A stretch of DNA of 64,000 bases, taken from positions 401,324 through 465,323 of the forward strand of contig NZ_CP084883.1 of NCBI RefSeq assembly GCF_013456555.2, given 5' to 3'. Position 1 is the stretch's first letter. The number at the start of each line of letters is the position of its first letter. Shown here in pieces: positions 9,601-17,408 of this stretch. The notes beneath the pieces were generated by a model, which searched no databases, was not told where the DNA came from, and was given only the letters and a program-made list of their open reading frames with translations. The DNA comes from Natrinema zhouii (GTDB lineage Archaea > Halobacteriota > Halobacteria > Halobacteriales > Natrialbaceae). The translations under genes and the position numbers were made by a program.

Positions 9601-10818
9601 GTCACCAGTGTACTCGATATCGCCTGGCTGAAAGAGGAATTCGAGGGTCTGTGCCGTGTACCCGTTCGGTTCGTCGAGGATCCGTGCTGAGAGCGCTAAC
9701 ACATCACGTGCACCGCTTCCGACAACGAGGTGGGTGTCTTTCGTCGCTGGCAGTATGTTTCGAAATAGGCCATCTTCGATGTTCTTTCTGACGTACCCTG
9801 TCGTGTCCTTGCGTCCCAACTCCGGATACTCCTCGGTCTTGGCATTGAGGAAGTCGATCAACTGCTGATCCTCCTGGCCCGGATAGTAGGCGTCGTAGGC
9901 CATGAGGAAGTCCGGTATGATCTGGTCTTCCCAGAGAGAGCCGATGATTTTGCCTGTCCCCCGTCCGCCGTGAATGTTGTGATATTCGGGTGTGGGATAG
10001 GCGGCGATATACATCTCGGGGTAGACATCTGCAATTCGATCCAGCAACACCGTACCGGCGCGTGCGTACTTGACATCTCCGGTAAAGAGGTAGGCGTCTG
10101 AGAACGACTGGATCATCGTGTGGATGTCTCCCCGCCAGCGGAACCAGTGGTTGTAGAAGGCGACGAAGTGGAGGGTTTCGCCCGCTTCGCCTATTTCACC
10201 GTCCTCGTCGACCCAACCTGTACCATCATCGACTCCCCAGTCATCAGGCTTGTCGGGATACTCTTCGTTGACCAAGTACTGGTCGTCGGCCAACTCGGGG
10301 TCGAATTCGCCGCTCTCGTCGCGACCGCTCTCGCGGTAAGCCGCGAAGTCGTTGGTCGGAACGATGTACTCATTGTTCGTTTCCATCTTCCAAGGACGGT
10401 CGGTGCCGGACGACGATGTTCCGCCCATAAGGTTCCGAACACGCTGGGTACCCGCCTCACGTGGGATGTTCTGGCCACCGACCATGCGCCAGAGGTCGTC
10501 TATGGTGTACTGATCTAAGTACTGATCCGCTGCTTGAACAGCTTGGTCGCGTCGCTGTTTTGCCCAGTCGTAGCTATCGATGTTTTGCTGGGCGTTTTTG
10601 CGGTCTTCTTCAGTCCACCAAGTCAGTCTCGTCTTCGCGTTTGGACCGTCCGAACTTGCAGCGGCACTATTTCCAGTTCCGAAAGCGAGCGCCGCTCCGA
10701 CGCCTGTCGCTTTCAAGAAGTCCCGGCGCTCCACGACAGGAAGTGAGAGTGGAACGGTCCGTTCGTCATTTATGGCCCATTCTCCTAGCTGAGAACTGTT
10801 GTCTTCTCTATTGACCAT
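6661..10818 (-). CDS. Tat-secreted heparinase II/III-like polysaccharide lyase with two PKD domains
   Basis: This 1385-residue protein has a twin-arginine leader (ERRDFLKATGVGAAL, Arg31-Arg32) after a 30-residue N-terminal extension, so it should be exported folded. An alpha-helical barrel-like region covers about residues 80-600. A carbohydrate-binding-like beta module lies near 620-720. At about 740-780 the motif SHAHTDTLNLG resembles the catalytic His region of heparinase II/III. A beta-rich part follows, then PKD domains at about 1218-1300 and 1301-1385. The likely role is extracellular or surface cleavage of a uronate-containing polysaccharide. GC is visibly lower than in its neighbours, which suggests separate acquisition. 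Family placement is confident; substrate is not. Confidence 0.85.
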   Translation of the reverse strand: MVNREDNSSQLGEWAINDERTVPLSLPVVERRDFLKATGVGAALAFGTGNSAAASSDGPNAKTRLTWWTEEDRKNAQQNIDSYDWAKQRRDQAVQAADQYLDQYTIDDLWRMVGGQNIPREAGTQRVRNLMGGTSSSGTDRPWKMETNNEYIVPTNDFAAYRESGRDESGEFDPELADDQYLVNEEYPDKPDDWGVDDGTGWVDEDGEIGEAGETLHFVAFYNHWFRWRGDIHTMIQSFSDAYLFTGDVKYARAGTVLLDRIADVYPEMYIAAYPTPEYHNIHGGRGTGKIIGSLWEDQIIPDFLMAYDAYYPGQEDQQLIDFLNAKTEEYPELGRKDTTGYVRKNIEDGLFRNILPATKDTHLVVGSGARDVLALSARILDEPNGYTAQTLEFLFQPGDIEYTGDDGNPWSDWTTTGGDVIPYLVRLVDRDGYREEAGPNYNSLGQSTFTSLANILDGYDAYEGADLWNYPKLYTFSKQNIELVMLDGLTPDIGDDETNYTGYNLNPSSIRGAFDAYGDSLFAQTYFFLNGYSTAGMRGDVFSADPEALPASVESVIESEGVIDLDSTLLPAYGFSALRDGENYTNVPFGETYAFKDLLASSSVATKDFPEAIQFQANSPGEEWAFEFEVDEDGSYLLEMEALRASTYGIYELLIDGESIRTIDFYGGSRFTTSVEIDLSEGVHMITFANDGKNEDSDDYLMALYYLDVLDETDRETRDRAQERGNRKRAIWHYFGKNAHGPGTSHAHTDTLNLGIMAHELDLAPDLGYPEDLGTSKAQNWSAETISHNTVMVNRQFQEPQLVARTKHFDDDEQVKLFDANSTDAYEDVDEYRRTTAMIRVDESNSYGVDFFDVDGGDDHLFSFHGAMSTGVTTTGLDLVDQGSGTYAGPDVPFASQSYNESVGSGFNYLRDVSRDEEPSAPYSVDWDIEDYRDRRNDDADIHLRLTMLNNGLDEAALATGEPPDRPENPDELTYLLARRTGSDIQSTFTSVLEPYVEGRFVESIESVPVTSDDSDVSDARAVKVVLTNGRTDFVARGAGHDVTHDVGDTFSFTGAFAVYSERDGETVRTYLQDGTYLVANGETLIDESVGRFTGTVEGFTKEMSMDNELTLALNNSESERKRFDGSASNYLYIDNKDSKLPGINSTETYAQSGAYLINAVDNSNAREQVTVDVGDQTFIRRFIDPDQLADGGYHYNIEEGDEVYVPLRRTWKLLFAEVDASTTEATIGERLEFDAKDVTDTDRWIDSLEWDLGDGTTATGWWTDHRYDEAGEYTVSLIATANDGKTTTHEVTVTVGDLAEPIARAKPSATDVSTGERVGFNVQDTSGGDRWIDSLEWGLGDGATATGWWTDHRYDEPGEYTVTLTATDNTGHSTVHEVVITVS
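6745..7041 (-). repeat. Two PKD-encoding repeats with a 36-nt identical core
   Basis: The segments 6745-6780 and 7006-7041 are identical over 36 nt and lie 261 nt (87 codons) apart in frame. They encode the GWWTDHRYDE region of the two PKD domains. Third-codon positions agree as well, which points to recent duplication or gene conversion. Confidence 0.85.
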
Positions 10819-10969
10819 TACATGGTGTTGTTAACAATCACCATAATAAACCTTGCCCTGGTACCAGGAACCATCGTCGGTGATGGAGACAGAAGCGGTG
10901 ATCCCGCTGTACTGGCCAGTGAGCAAGTAGAGTGGCTAGTTTACCGAAATAAGAACAGCTCCCGAGTCT

Positions 10970-11161
10970 TCAAAAGGTAGAAATGAGAATGTAGAGTAAG
11001 CAGACATCATGGGTTGCCCGAGCCAGAAACCGACGAACGAGTGAGATACCGATAGCTATGACGAGGGACACTCCTTCGTCTTTGAGTACGGTGAAGGCGT
11101 CGTGAATCTTCTGGAGCCAGTGCAGGGAGAGCGGATACTTGACTAGGCCTGACTGGCCACC
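10970..11161 (-). pseudogene. Unidentified membrane-like C-terminal gene remnant
   Basis: The 519-nt gap 10819-11337 lies between the large lyase and the esterase. Within it a 63-codon minus-strand frame reads YPLSLHWLQKIHD, then VSLVIAIGISLVRRFLA, and ends at a TGA at 10970. No start codon or upstream domain is present. It looks like the broken end of a coding region with a hydrophobic segment. I do not recognise the family. The rest of the gap shows no gene. Confidence 0.3.
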
Positions 11162-11337
11162 TCACAGATCGAATTGCCGAGTCAGGAGCGGATACTGTCG
11201 GTCTTAACACCTCCAAAGAGATGGGACTCACAGGCTCAGGGCTATCGCGCCGAGTCGTCGGTACTCCATGTATTCGTCCTATCGTTTCATCGGTAAAGGG
11301 AAAGGGGATACAGCAGAACCCTCGCACGTGACGATTA

Positions 11338-13335
11338 CTACCGGAACCGGTTCGGATCGATCCCGTCCCACACGACGTCACGATCGGCAAGTGCAGGGAG
11401 CAACTGCGGAACGTCACAGACACCGACGAGACCGTGAACCCGTAACCTGAAATCGATCTCGAACTCGCGGTTCGTGGCGACCTCGTGGAACGAATACGGA
11501 AGTTCCTCGAGGCGGATCGAGCGAAACTGCGGTTCCGCTGCGGCAGCGTACAGTGCGTGGAGCGCGCCGGCGCCGATTCCCTCGAGCGCGAACGCGTCGG
11601 CGTCCTCGACGCGGTGTGAGAGATACTCGCGTGCGCGGAGAACGTCGTATACCCGCATCCCGAACAGCGAGGTGCCGAGCATGAGCGCGTCGCTGCCGAG
11701 TTTGTACTCCGTGCCGTGGTAGTCGAAGTACGTTCCGCCGTTGGCCAGCGGTGTGTTCACGTCCCGTGCCTGAACGGCGCCGACGCCGCGGGGATCGAAT
11801 GCCATCGCCGCACCGCGCTCACGGGCGAGCGCTGCGATCCGATCTTTGCACTCGTCGAAGTCGTCGGTCCCGTGATCCGGCAACACGACCGTTGGAAGAG
11901 ACCGCTTCGGTCGCTCGAGCGATCGAGCGAGGATCCCGGCGACGACGATATCGGGTTCGCTATAGAAGAACACCTTCTCCCAGCGAACACCCGCCGCCTC
12001 GTCGATGTCCGTCTCGATTCGACGTGGGTGGAGTTCCTGACGGGGTTTCGAAAGAGAAAGTTCATCGATCACCGTCTCGCGAATCGAGTTCGCGTACGCT
12101 TCCGTGTCCTCGACCGAAGGTACACGTCCCGCGGCGTCGTATCGATCCTGAACATACGCTCGGTTGCGGTCGACGACGTGCGTTTCGTCGGGGTACTCGC
12201 CGTGGACCTGTCCAGCGTCGGTACACAGGAGGTCGGCCTCGTCTTCGACGGGCGGGTCGCCGGTCTCGAACGTCGGATCGACGCCGCGGAGGTGCTCCCG
12301 GAACCAGTTGACCATTGCTTCTCGGAGCGGCGGCGTCAGCCCGTGTGTCCGCTCGGCTACCTCGAGATCGACGTTCTCGGACCGGTCGTACAGTTCGTAG
12401 ACGGATCGCGCCCGTTCGACGCTCTTTCGACTCCCCTCGATACAGAGGAAGTCCGACTGAGCTGAGCCGACGAGTACGGGTTTCGGCGCGAACGACGAGA
12501 CGAAGTCGTCGTAGTTGAGTCCGCGCTCGATCGCGCGGTAGACAATCTGTTCGCCGTCCTGGGCCTGTCCGGTCTTCATGTACTCCTCACGGGAGGTGAC
12601 GAAGCAGCACGGCACCGCCGCGTCGAGTCGATCGTCGACCAGCATCAAGAACCCGGTCTGCATGCCGCCCCCTGAGTTCCCAGTGGCGCCGAGACGCGAG
12701 TCGTCGACGTCGGATCGTCCCTCCAAGTAGTCGAGCGCGCGGATCATGTCCCAGACGAAATACCGTGCCAGATTCGTCCCCGCGACCGCGCACTGCTGAC
12801 CGAGGTAGGTGTGCTCGATGACGCTCAAGCGATCGACGTCGCCCGTTTCGGGGTCGTAACTCTGGATCCGCTCACCTTGGCCGATCGGATCGATCGAGAG
12901 CGCGACGAACCCGTTTCGAGCGAGTTCGATGCAGGCCCGCTGGTATCCCGCCGCAGCCTTCCCGTTAGCAGTATGTCCACACAGGAAGAGGACGGCCGGA
13001 AACGGACCCTCACCCGCCGGTTGGTAGAGGTTTCCCGTCACGTGGAACTCCGGCAGACTCTCGAAGACGACCTTCTCTATCGAGTACCCGTCGCGCTCGA
13101 GCGTTCCGGTCGTCCGCGCGTTCAGCGGCGTCCGGTCGTCCGGCAGCCCGCCGAGCCCGTCGAGGAACGCCTCGCGCACGTTCTCGACGTGGCGTTCGTG
13201 ACCGCCGACCGTCCGGATCGTCTCTTTGTGTGCTCGCTCCGCATCGAAGTGGTCGGTCGCCCGTTTCCGGAGGTAGCGCGGCAACTGGTTCTCGACATCG
13301 TAGAACCCATCGAGGTTCTCATCGAACGCGTCCAT
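11338..13335 (-). CDS. Acetyl-xylan-esterase-like alpha/beta hydrolase
   Basis: The 665-residue protein has an alpha/beta-hydrolase domain in its first half: oxyanion region FLCGHTANGK, nucleophile elbow GATGNSGGGMQ, and a late catalytic His in ERTHGLT. A second, degenerate hydrolase-like domain fills the C-terminal half. The arrangement resembles large acetyl xylan esterase/dienelactone hydrolase-type enzymes. A carbohydrate de-esterification role is inferred from the neighbouring polysaccharide lyase and sulfatase. No signal peptide is seen, so it is probably cytoplasmic. Start is ATG at 13335. A peptidase-like activity cannot be excluded. Confidence 0.78.
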   Translation of the reverse strand: MDAFDENLDGFYDVENQLPRYLRKRATDHFDAERAHKETIRTVGGHERHVENVREAFLDGLGGLPDDRTPLNARTTGTLERDGYSIEKVVFESLPEFHVTGNLYQPAGEGPFPAVLFLCGHTANGKAAAGYQRACIELARNGFVALSIDPIGQGERIQSYDPETGDVDRLSVIEHTYLGQQCAVAGTNLARYFVWDMIRALDYLEGRSDVDDSRLGATGNSGGGMQTGFLMLVDDRLDAAVPCCFVTSREEYMKTGQAQDGEQIVYRAIERGLNYDDFVSSFAPKPVLVGSAQSDFLCIEGSRKSVERARSVYELYDRSENVDLEVAERTHGLTPPLREAMVNWFREHLRGVDPTFETGDPPVEDEADLLCTDAGQVHGEYPDETHVVDRNRAYVQDRYDAAGRVPSVEDTEAYANSIRETVIDELSLSKPRQELHPRRIETDIDEAAGVRWEKVFFYSEPDIVVAGILARSLERPKRSLPTVVLPDHGTDDFDECKDRIAALARERGAAMAFDPRGVGAVQARDVNTPLANGGTYFDYHGTEYKLGSDALMLGTSLFGMRVYDVLRAREYLSHRVEDADAFALEGIGAGALHALYAAAAEPQFRSIRLEELPYSFHEVATNREFEIDFRLRVHGLVGVCDVPQLLPALADRDVVWDGIDPNRFR

Positions 13336-13491
13336 AATTCCTATGTCAGCACCAACACTATCAACGTTTTGCCGTTCGCCACCATCGTCGGTCGTCCTGC
13401 GTGGGTTCTCGAGGCTCGCGATCCGACGCTCGTGGCGGCCACCGATCGATCGCTCGAGGCGTCAGGCCCCGACGGGGCGAGTCTTCTGATG

Positions 13492-14547
13492 TTATCGAGA
13501 CTCCGGCGGCAGTTCCCCGGACTCGATCAGCGCTTCCAGTGGGTTATCCTCGAGTTCTAACGGCAGTTCCACGCGGCCGCGGCGGCGAGCTGACTCCCAG
13601 ATACCGAAAACGATTTCGGTGGCTGCGAGCGCCGTCTCGCCGCTGCTGATTGGCTCTTCGCCGTTCGATAGCGCTCTCACGACGTCCGCCATCGCACTGT
13701 CCTGTGCGGGAGCGCCGCCGACACCGACCGTCCGCCACTCGCCCGTCTCGTCGGTTCGAATCCGGTACTCGTCGGCGAGTCGGTACTCGATCTCGCCGTC
13801 GGTTCCAACGAATCGATTCGTCTGCGCTCCGACCATGTCCATCGCCGCCCCGGTCGAACAGAGCGCATGAACCCCCGATTCGTACGCCCACGTGCCGAGG
13901 CTCTGTGCTTCCACGTGCATGTTCGTGTACCAGACGTGTTCTTCCGGATAGTCGATCTGGCCCAGTACCCACTCGACCGGTTCGTCGTCCAGTACATAGT
14001 TCGCGAGGTCGATATGGTGAAGGCCCGTCTGAAGCAGGTCTCGACGCCCGAATTCGATTCGTTCGAGGTCGCCGATAGCCCCATCGTCGATGACCGATTT
14101 TATCTCGGCGGCGGTATCGCGACAGCGGTTCTGTAGGTTGATCGTCAACTGGACGCCACAGTCATCGCACACATCGACGAGACGCCGACTCGCCGCGAGC
14201 GTCGGTGCCATCGGCTTTTCGCAGTGAATCGCGTGCACGACATCGTGGCCGGCGCAGGTCTCGACCAGGTCGACGTGTGCGGACGGCGGCGTACAGATGC
14301 TGACGATGTCGGGCGCGGCAACGTCGAGCATCGTCTCGAGGTCCGTAAAGACATGATCGTTCGGAAGATCGAACGCGTCACCGAAGTCGGCGGCGCGTTC
14401 GGGATCGACGTCCGAACACGCGGTCAGCCGACACCCGTCGACGGCTTCATAACTCCGCGCATGGCGGTATCCCATGGAGTACCCCTCGTGACCCGATTTG
14501 TCAGGGTGTGGTCCCGTGCCGACGATTCCGACTGTACGATCACTCAT
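13492..14547 (-). CDS. Gfo/Idh/MocA family oxidoreductase
   Basis: The 351-residue protein has an N-terminal Rossmann nucleotide-binding motif (VGIVGTGPHPDKSG) and the family's catalytic Lys motif EKP in IHCEKPMAPT. The C-terminal alpha/beta domain holds GLHHIDLANY, with the conserved His. Such enzymes oxidise or epimerise sugars, sugar acids or inositols with NAD(P). It is one of two paralogues in this island and lies 106 nt downstream of the other. A dehydrogenase role in converting a liberated sugar to an aldonate or keto sugar is inferred from context. Confidence 0.9.
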   Translation of the reverse strand: MSDRTVGIVGTGPHPDKSGHEGYSMGYRHARSYEAVDGCRLTACSDVDPERAADFGDAFDLPNDHVFTDLETMLDVAAPDIVSICTPPSAHVDLVETCAGHDVVHAIHCEKPMAPTLAASRRLVDVCDDCGVQLTINLQNRCRDTAAEIKSVIDDGAIGDLERIEFGRRDLLQTGLHHIDLANYVLDDEPVEWVLGQIDYPEEHVWYTNMHVEAQSLGTWAYESGVHALCSTGAAMDMVGAQTNRFVGTDGEIEYRLADEYRIRTDETGEWRTVGVGGAPAQDSAMADVVRALSNGEEPISSGETALAATEIVFGIWESARRRGRVELPLELEDNPLEALIESGELPPESR

Positions 14548-14653
14548 AGTGAGTTGCTGTGAAGTTGTCGTGAATCAACCATAATACTGCCGGTGAACGG
14601 GGCAAACCCGAGCGTGGGGATCGTGCTCGATACGGCGGCGCGAGCGAGCAGAA

Positions 14654-15724
14654 CTAGCAGCGATTAGTACCGTTGACGGTGACCCACTCGTCGGTTTCCG
14701 CCGATTCGTAGGCAGCATCGAGGACGTGAAGCACGTCGAGTGCATCCCCGAGCGTAACCGGCGCCTCGCCATCACTACTGCAGGCGTCGAAGAACGCCTC
14801 GACGAACGCCTTCCCCCACGAGCCGCCGTATCCCGTTTCCGGCTCGTACTCGTGCGTGATCGTCCGATGGGGTGTACTGGCCCAGTCACCGCTCGCGTCG
14901 TCGAGTTCGAGTGTCGTCTCGCCGTCGAACCCGAACTCCCGCCCCATCGGGTCCCAGCTACTCCGGCCATCGCTTCCGTAAATCTCGAGGTGTGTATCGT
15001 AGAGACCCTCGCCCAGGTAGTACCCGCACTGAAGCGTCCCGAGGGTACCGGCTGCAGTCTCCAGCTGGAGTGTCGCCGCGTCTTCGACCTCGACGCCGTC
15101 GGTCCCCGCGGTCGTACTGGCGTTAACGCGAGTAATGCGTTCGTCGAGGAGCCAGGCGAACAACTGGAGCCAGTGGATGCCAAGCCACTGCAGAATGCCG
15201 CCGCGGCTCGCGTCCTCGTCGAAGAGGAAGTGGGACGTGTCCCGGAAGCGAAGCTGGGACGCGACGTACCGCGCGTCGAACGATCGAACGTCACCGAAGA
15301 ATCCGTCGTCGATGAGCGTTCGAAGTTCGTCCGTAATCGGATGAAACTGCCACGGATAGGACACGCAGACGGTCGAATCGGACCGATCGGCGCGCGATAC
15401 TAGGGGTTCGAGTTCGGCGGCGGTACGAGCGGCCGGCTTCTCGGTATACACGTCGACCCCGGCATCGAGTGCTCGTTCGATGGCCGCGGGTGTTTCTCGG
15501 TTCGAGAGCGTCACGAACGCGGCGTCGAGCGGCTCCGACGACAACAATTCCTCGAGAGTTCCGTACACCGGCACGTCTCCGAGGGCGGATACCGACGCTG
15601 CGTCGAATTCCGGATTCGGCTCGCACGCGCTCGTCACCGTCGCCGATGCCGTCTCGAGCGTGCGCAAGTACGGCTCCGCGTGGTGGTGATCGAGCCCGAC
15701 GTAGCCGATATTTCGATCCGTCAT
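14654..15724 (-). CDS. Gfo/Idh/MocA family oxidoreductase
   Basis: I start this gene at ATG 15724 (MTDRNIGYVGLDHHHAEPYL, 356 residues). The longer open frame upstream lies inside the neighbouring gene and has shadow-like Arg-rich composition. This ATG overlaps the TGA of the luciferase-type gene (ATGA), which supports coupling. A Rossmann start and the EKP motif (YTEKPAART) identify the family. The glycine pattern GYVGLDHHH deviates from GxGxxG, so cofactor preference may differ. It is probably a second sugar or sugar-acid dehydrogenase of the island. Confidence 0.88.
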   Translation of the reverse strand: MTDRNIGYVGLDHHHAEPYLRTLETASATVTSACEPNPEFDAASVSALGDVPVYGTLEELLSSEPLDAAFVTLSNRETPAAIERALDAGVDVYTEKPAARTAAELEPLVSRADRSDSTVCVSYPWQFHPITDELRTLIDDGFFGDVRSFDARYVASQLRFRDTSHFLFDEDASRGGILQWLGIHWLQLFAWLLDERITRVNASTTAGTDGVEVEDAATLQLETAAGTLGTLQCGYYLGEGLYDTHLEIYGSDGRSSWDPMGREFGFDGETTLELDDASGDWASTPHRTITHEYEPETGYGGSWGKAFVEAFFDACSSDGEAPVTLGDALDVLHVLDAAYESAETDEWVTVNGTNRC

Positions 15725-16707
15725 TGGTTCGAAAACGCTGGCATGACTTCCTCGCCGAACCGTTCGAAGGTCTCGAGCGTCACGTCCTGCGGTTGACCGG
15801 GGAACTGACACCGGAGATAGATCTGATCGACGCCGAGATCCTCGTACTCGCGGAGCTGCTCGATGCACTCGTCGGGCGACCCGAGCACGAACTTCTCCTC
15901 GAGTGCGTCGTAGTCGACTTCCACCTCGTGTTCGTCCAGGTATGTCTGGCCCCAGCGAGCGTACCACTCGTACAGCTGCAAGAGGTACGGTTCAATGGTC
16001 TCGCGTGCCTCCTCGACGGAGTCGGCGACGAAACAGTCGCGCATCAGGACGATGTCGTGCTCGGAACGATCCTCGCCGAACTCCTCGAGAGCATCCTCGT
16101 AGACGGTGATCTGCTGTTCGAGATCGTCCGTCGTCGAGGACGCGCTGGCGATCCAGGCGCTCCCGCGGTAGGCGGCTCGCTTGATAGCGATATCGGCGTG
16201 GCCACCGATCCAGATCGGGAGGTCGTTTTCTGGCCGCGGACTGACGAACACGTCATCGAACGACCAGCGTTCGCCGTCGTGAGTGACGCTGTCTTCGTTC
16301 CAGAGACGTTCGAGAACGGTGATCGATTCGATAAACGCCTTCGCCCGTTCGTCCATCGCGACATCGAACGGTTCGAGTTCTCGCTCCCGATAGCCGATCG
16401 CTGCACCGAAGCGCATTCGTCCGCCGGAGAGGCGATCAATCATCGCAACCTGCTCCGCGAGAGAGAGTGGATTACGAAGCATCGGCAACACGGCCATGGT
16501 CGCCAAATCAAGTGTCTCCGTTCGTGTGGCGATCGCGGAGAGCGCAGTGATCGGTTCGATGAACCCTTCTTCGTGGACGTGTCGCTCGCCGAGAGCCACA
16601 CCGTCGAATCCGAGCCGCTCCAGCAGGTCGACCTGTTCGTATAGGTCTGTCACTTCGAACTCACTATCAGGCGTGTAGTATTGATTCAAGAACACTCCGA
16701 ACTTCAC
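15721..16707 (-). CDS. LLM-class flavin/F420-dependent oxidoreductase
   Basis: The 328-residue luciferase-like TIM barrel opens MKFGVFLNQYYTPDSEFEVT from a GTG start. It contains the family strands LDLATMAVLPMLRNPLSLAEQ and DRLSGGRMRFGAAIGYRERE. Members use FMN or F420 for oxidation or monooxygenation. It is the first gene of a minus-strand pair coupled to the Gfo/Idh/MocA gene by an ATGA overlap. Its role in sugar breakdown is unknown; oxidation of a sugar, sugar acid or organosulfur group would all fit. Confidence 0.87.
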   Translation of the reverse strand: MKFGVFLNQYYTPDSEFEVTDLYEQVDLLERLGFDGVALGERHVHEEGFIEPITALSAIATRTETLDLATMAVLPMLRNPLSLAEQVAMIDRLSGGRMRFGAAIGYRERELEPFDVAMDERAKAFIESITVLERLWNEDSVTHDGERWSFDDVFVSPRPENDLPIWIGGHADIAIKRAAYRGSAWIASASSTTDDLEQQITVYEDALEEFGEDRSEHDIVLMRDCFVADSVEEARETIEPYLLQLYEWYARWGQTYLDEHEVEVDYDALEEKFVLGSPDECIEQLREYEDLGVDQIYLRCQFPGQPQDVTLETFERFGEEVMPAFSNQ

Positions 16708-17052
16708 GCCGAATTCACCCCTCTACGGTTCGAACTACGAATCACCATGTTACTGGGTATCCCTAACGAGTCCTTTCGTTATGTAGTTTGTGATGAGGTA
16801 TCTCCCCTCATGTCGACTGGCTCAGTGGGAACTACGTCGTGACCGACTGCGACTGTACGTTTGAACGCATCAAACGCATTATCGATAGTATCCGATCCGG
16901 GAGAAGAGTGCTTCTCGTTACCCTCGAACGACGGTTATACGGTAGAACTGTGTTTCACACTGCAAAACGAAACAGCGTTCGCTCGAGAGTCGTCCGCTCC
17001 CACTGTCTATTGCGAGAACCGTTGCAAGCAACCGACACCGTCCGGGGTTTCA

Positions 17053-17072
17053 TTACAACGCTACGAATGTAA
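17053..17072. promoter_or_regulatory. Inverted repeat TTACA-N10-TGTAA (copy 1)
   Basis: The arms TTACA (17053-17057) and TGTAA (17068-17072) form a perfect inverted repeat with a 10-nt spacer. The same architecture recurs at 19369 and 59607. It lies 337 nt before the DHDPS-family start. A dimeric regulator site is possible but unproven. Confidence 0.4.
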
Positions 17073-17375
17073 GACTATCGCTCACGGAGCACCGGTACCG
17101 TCGCGAGCGTTCGAGCTCGAGGATCAGTGGTTTGGGAGGGGGAAACGAAGGTCAACAGGATCTGGTATCTACTTCGATCGCCGTTCAGTGGTCCGTAGGT
17201 GAGGCGAATTCGGCGTATTGAGTGGCTCTCTGTCCATTGAGCCAGTGTGACAAGAACAGAAGTTCCCGTCCGTCGTGGGTGTGAAACTGAGTGCGGTGTC
17301 TCATAACGAACATCCACGGCTACCGTCGTCGGGTTTTACCGCGTTATCTCTCTAACGAGATCAGCTACCCAAAAC

Positions 17376-17381
17376 TATAAT
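17376..17381 (+). promoter_or_regulatory. TATA box of the DHDPS-family gene
   Basis: TATAAT sits about 30 nt before the GTG at 17409. That is the spacing expected for a leaderless archaeal transcript. Confidence 0.5.
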
Positions 17382-17408
17382 GCTTGGCATCTGTGAACAC
17401 TGTTTGTA

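Larger units (their letters stand above)
16708..17408. other. 700-nt intergenic region without a convincing gene
   Basis: The gap lies between the minus-strand catabolic series and the plus-strand DHDPS-family gene, so it should hold divergent promoters. I see one inverted repeat at 17053-17072 and a TATA-like box at 17376. Frames up to 113 codons exist, but none has a motif or good codon use. Confidence 0.55.

Noticed and set aside
11007..11423. 138-codon minus-strand frame
   Set aside because: It overlaps the 3' end of the esterase gene in another frame and shows no haloarchaeal acidic composition.
14654..15967. Longer 437-residue form of the second Gfo/Idh/MocA protein
   Set aside because: The extra 81 N-terminal residues are Arg-rich antisense-like sequence inside the LLM gene. 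ATG 15724 has the coupling overlap and the Rossmann start.
16861..17202. 113-codon plus-strand frame
   Set aside because: No upstream promoter in the right place, odd Cys-rich composition and no motif; probably chance.
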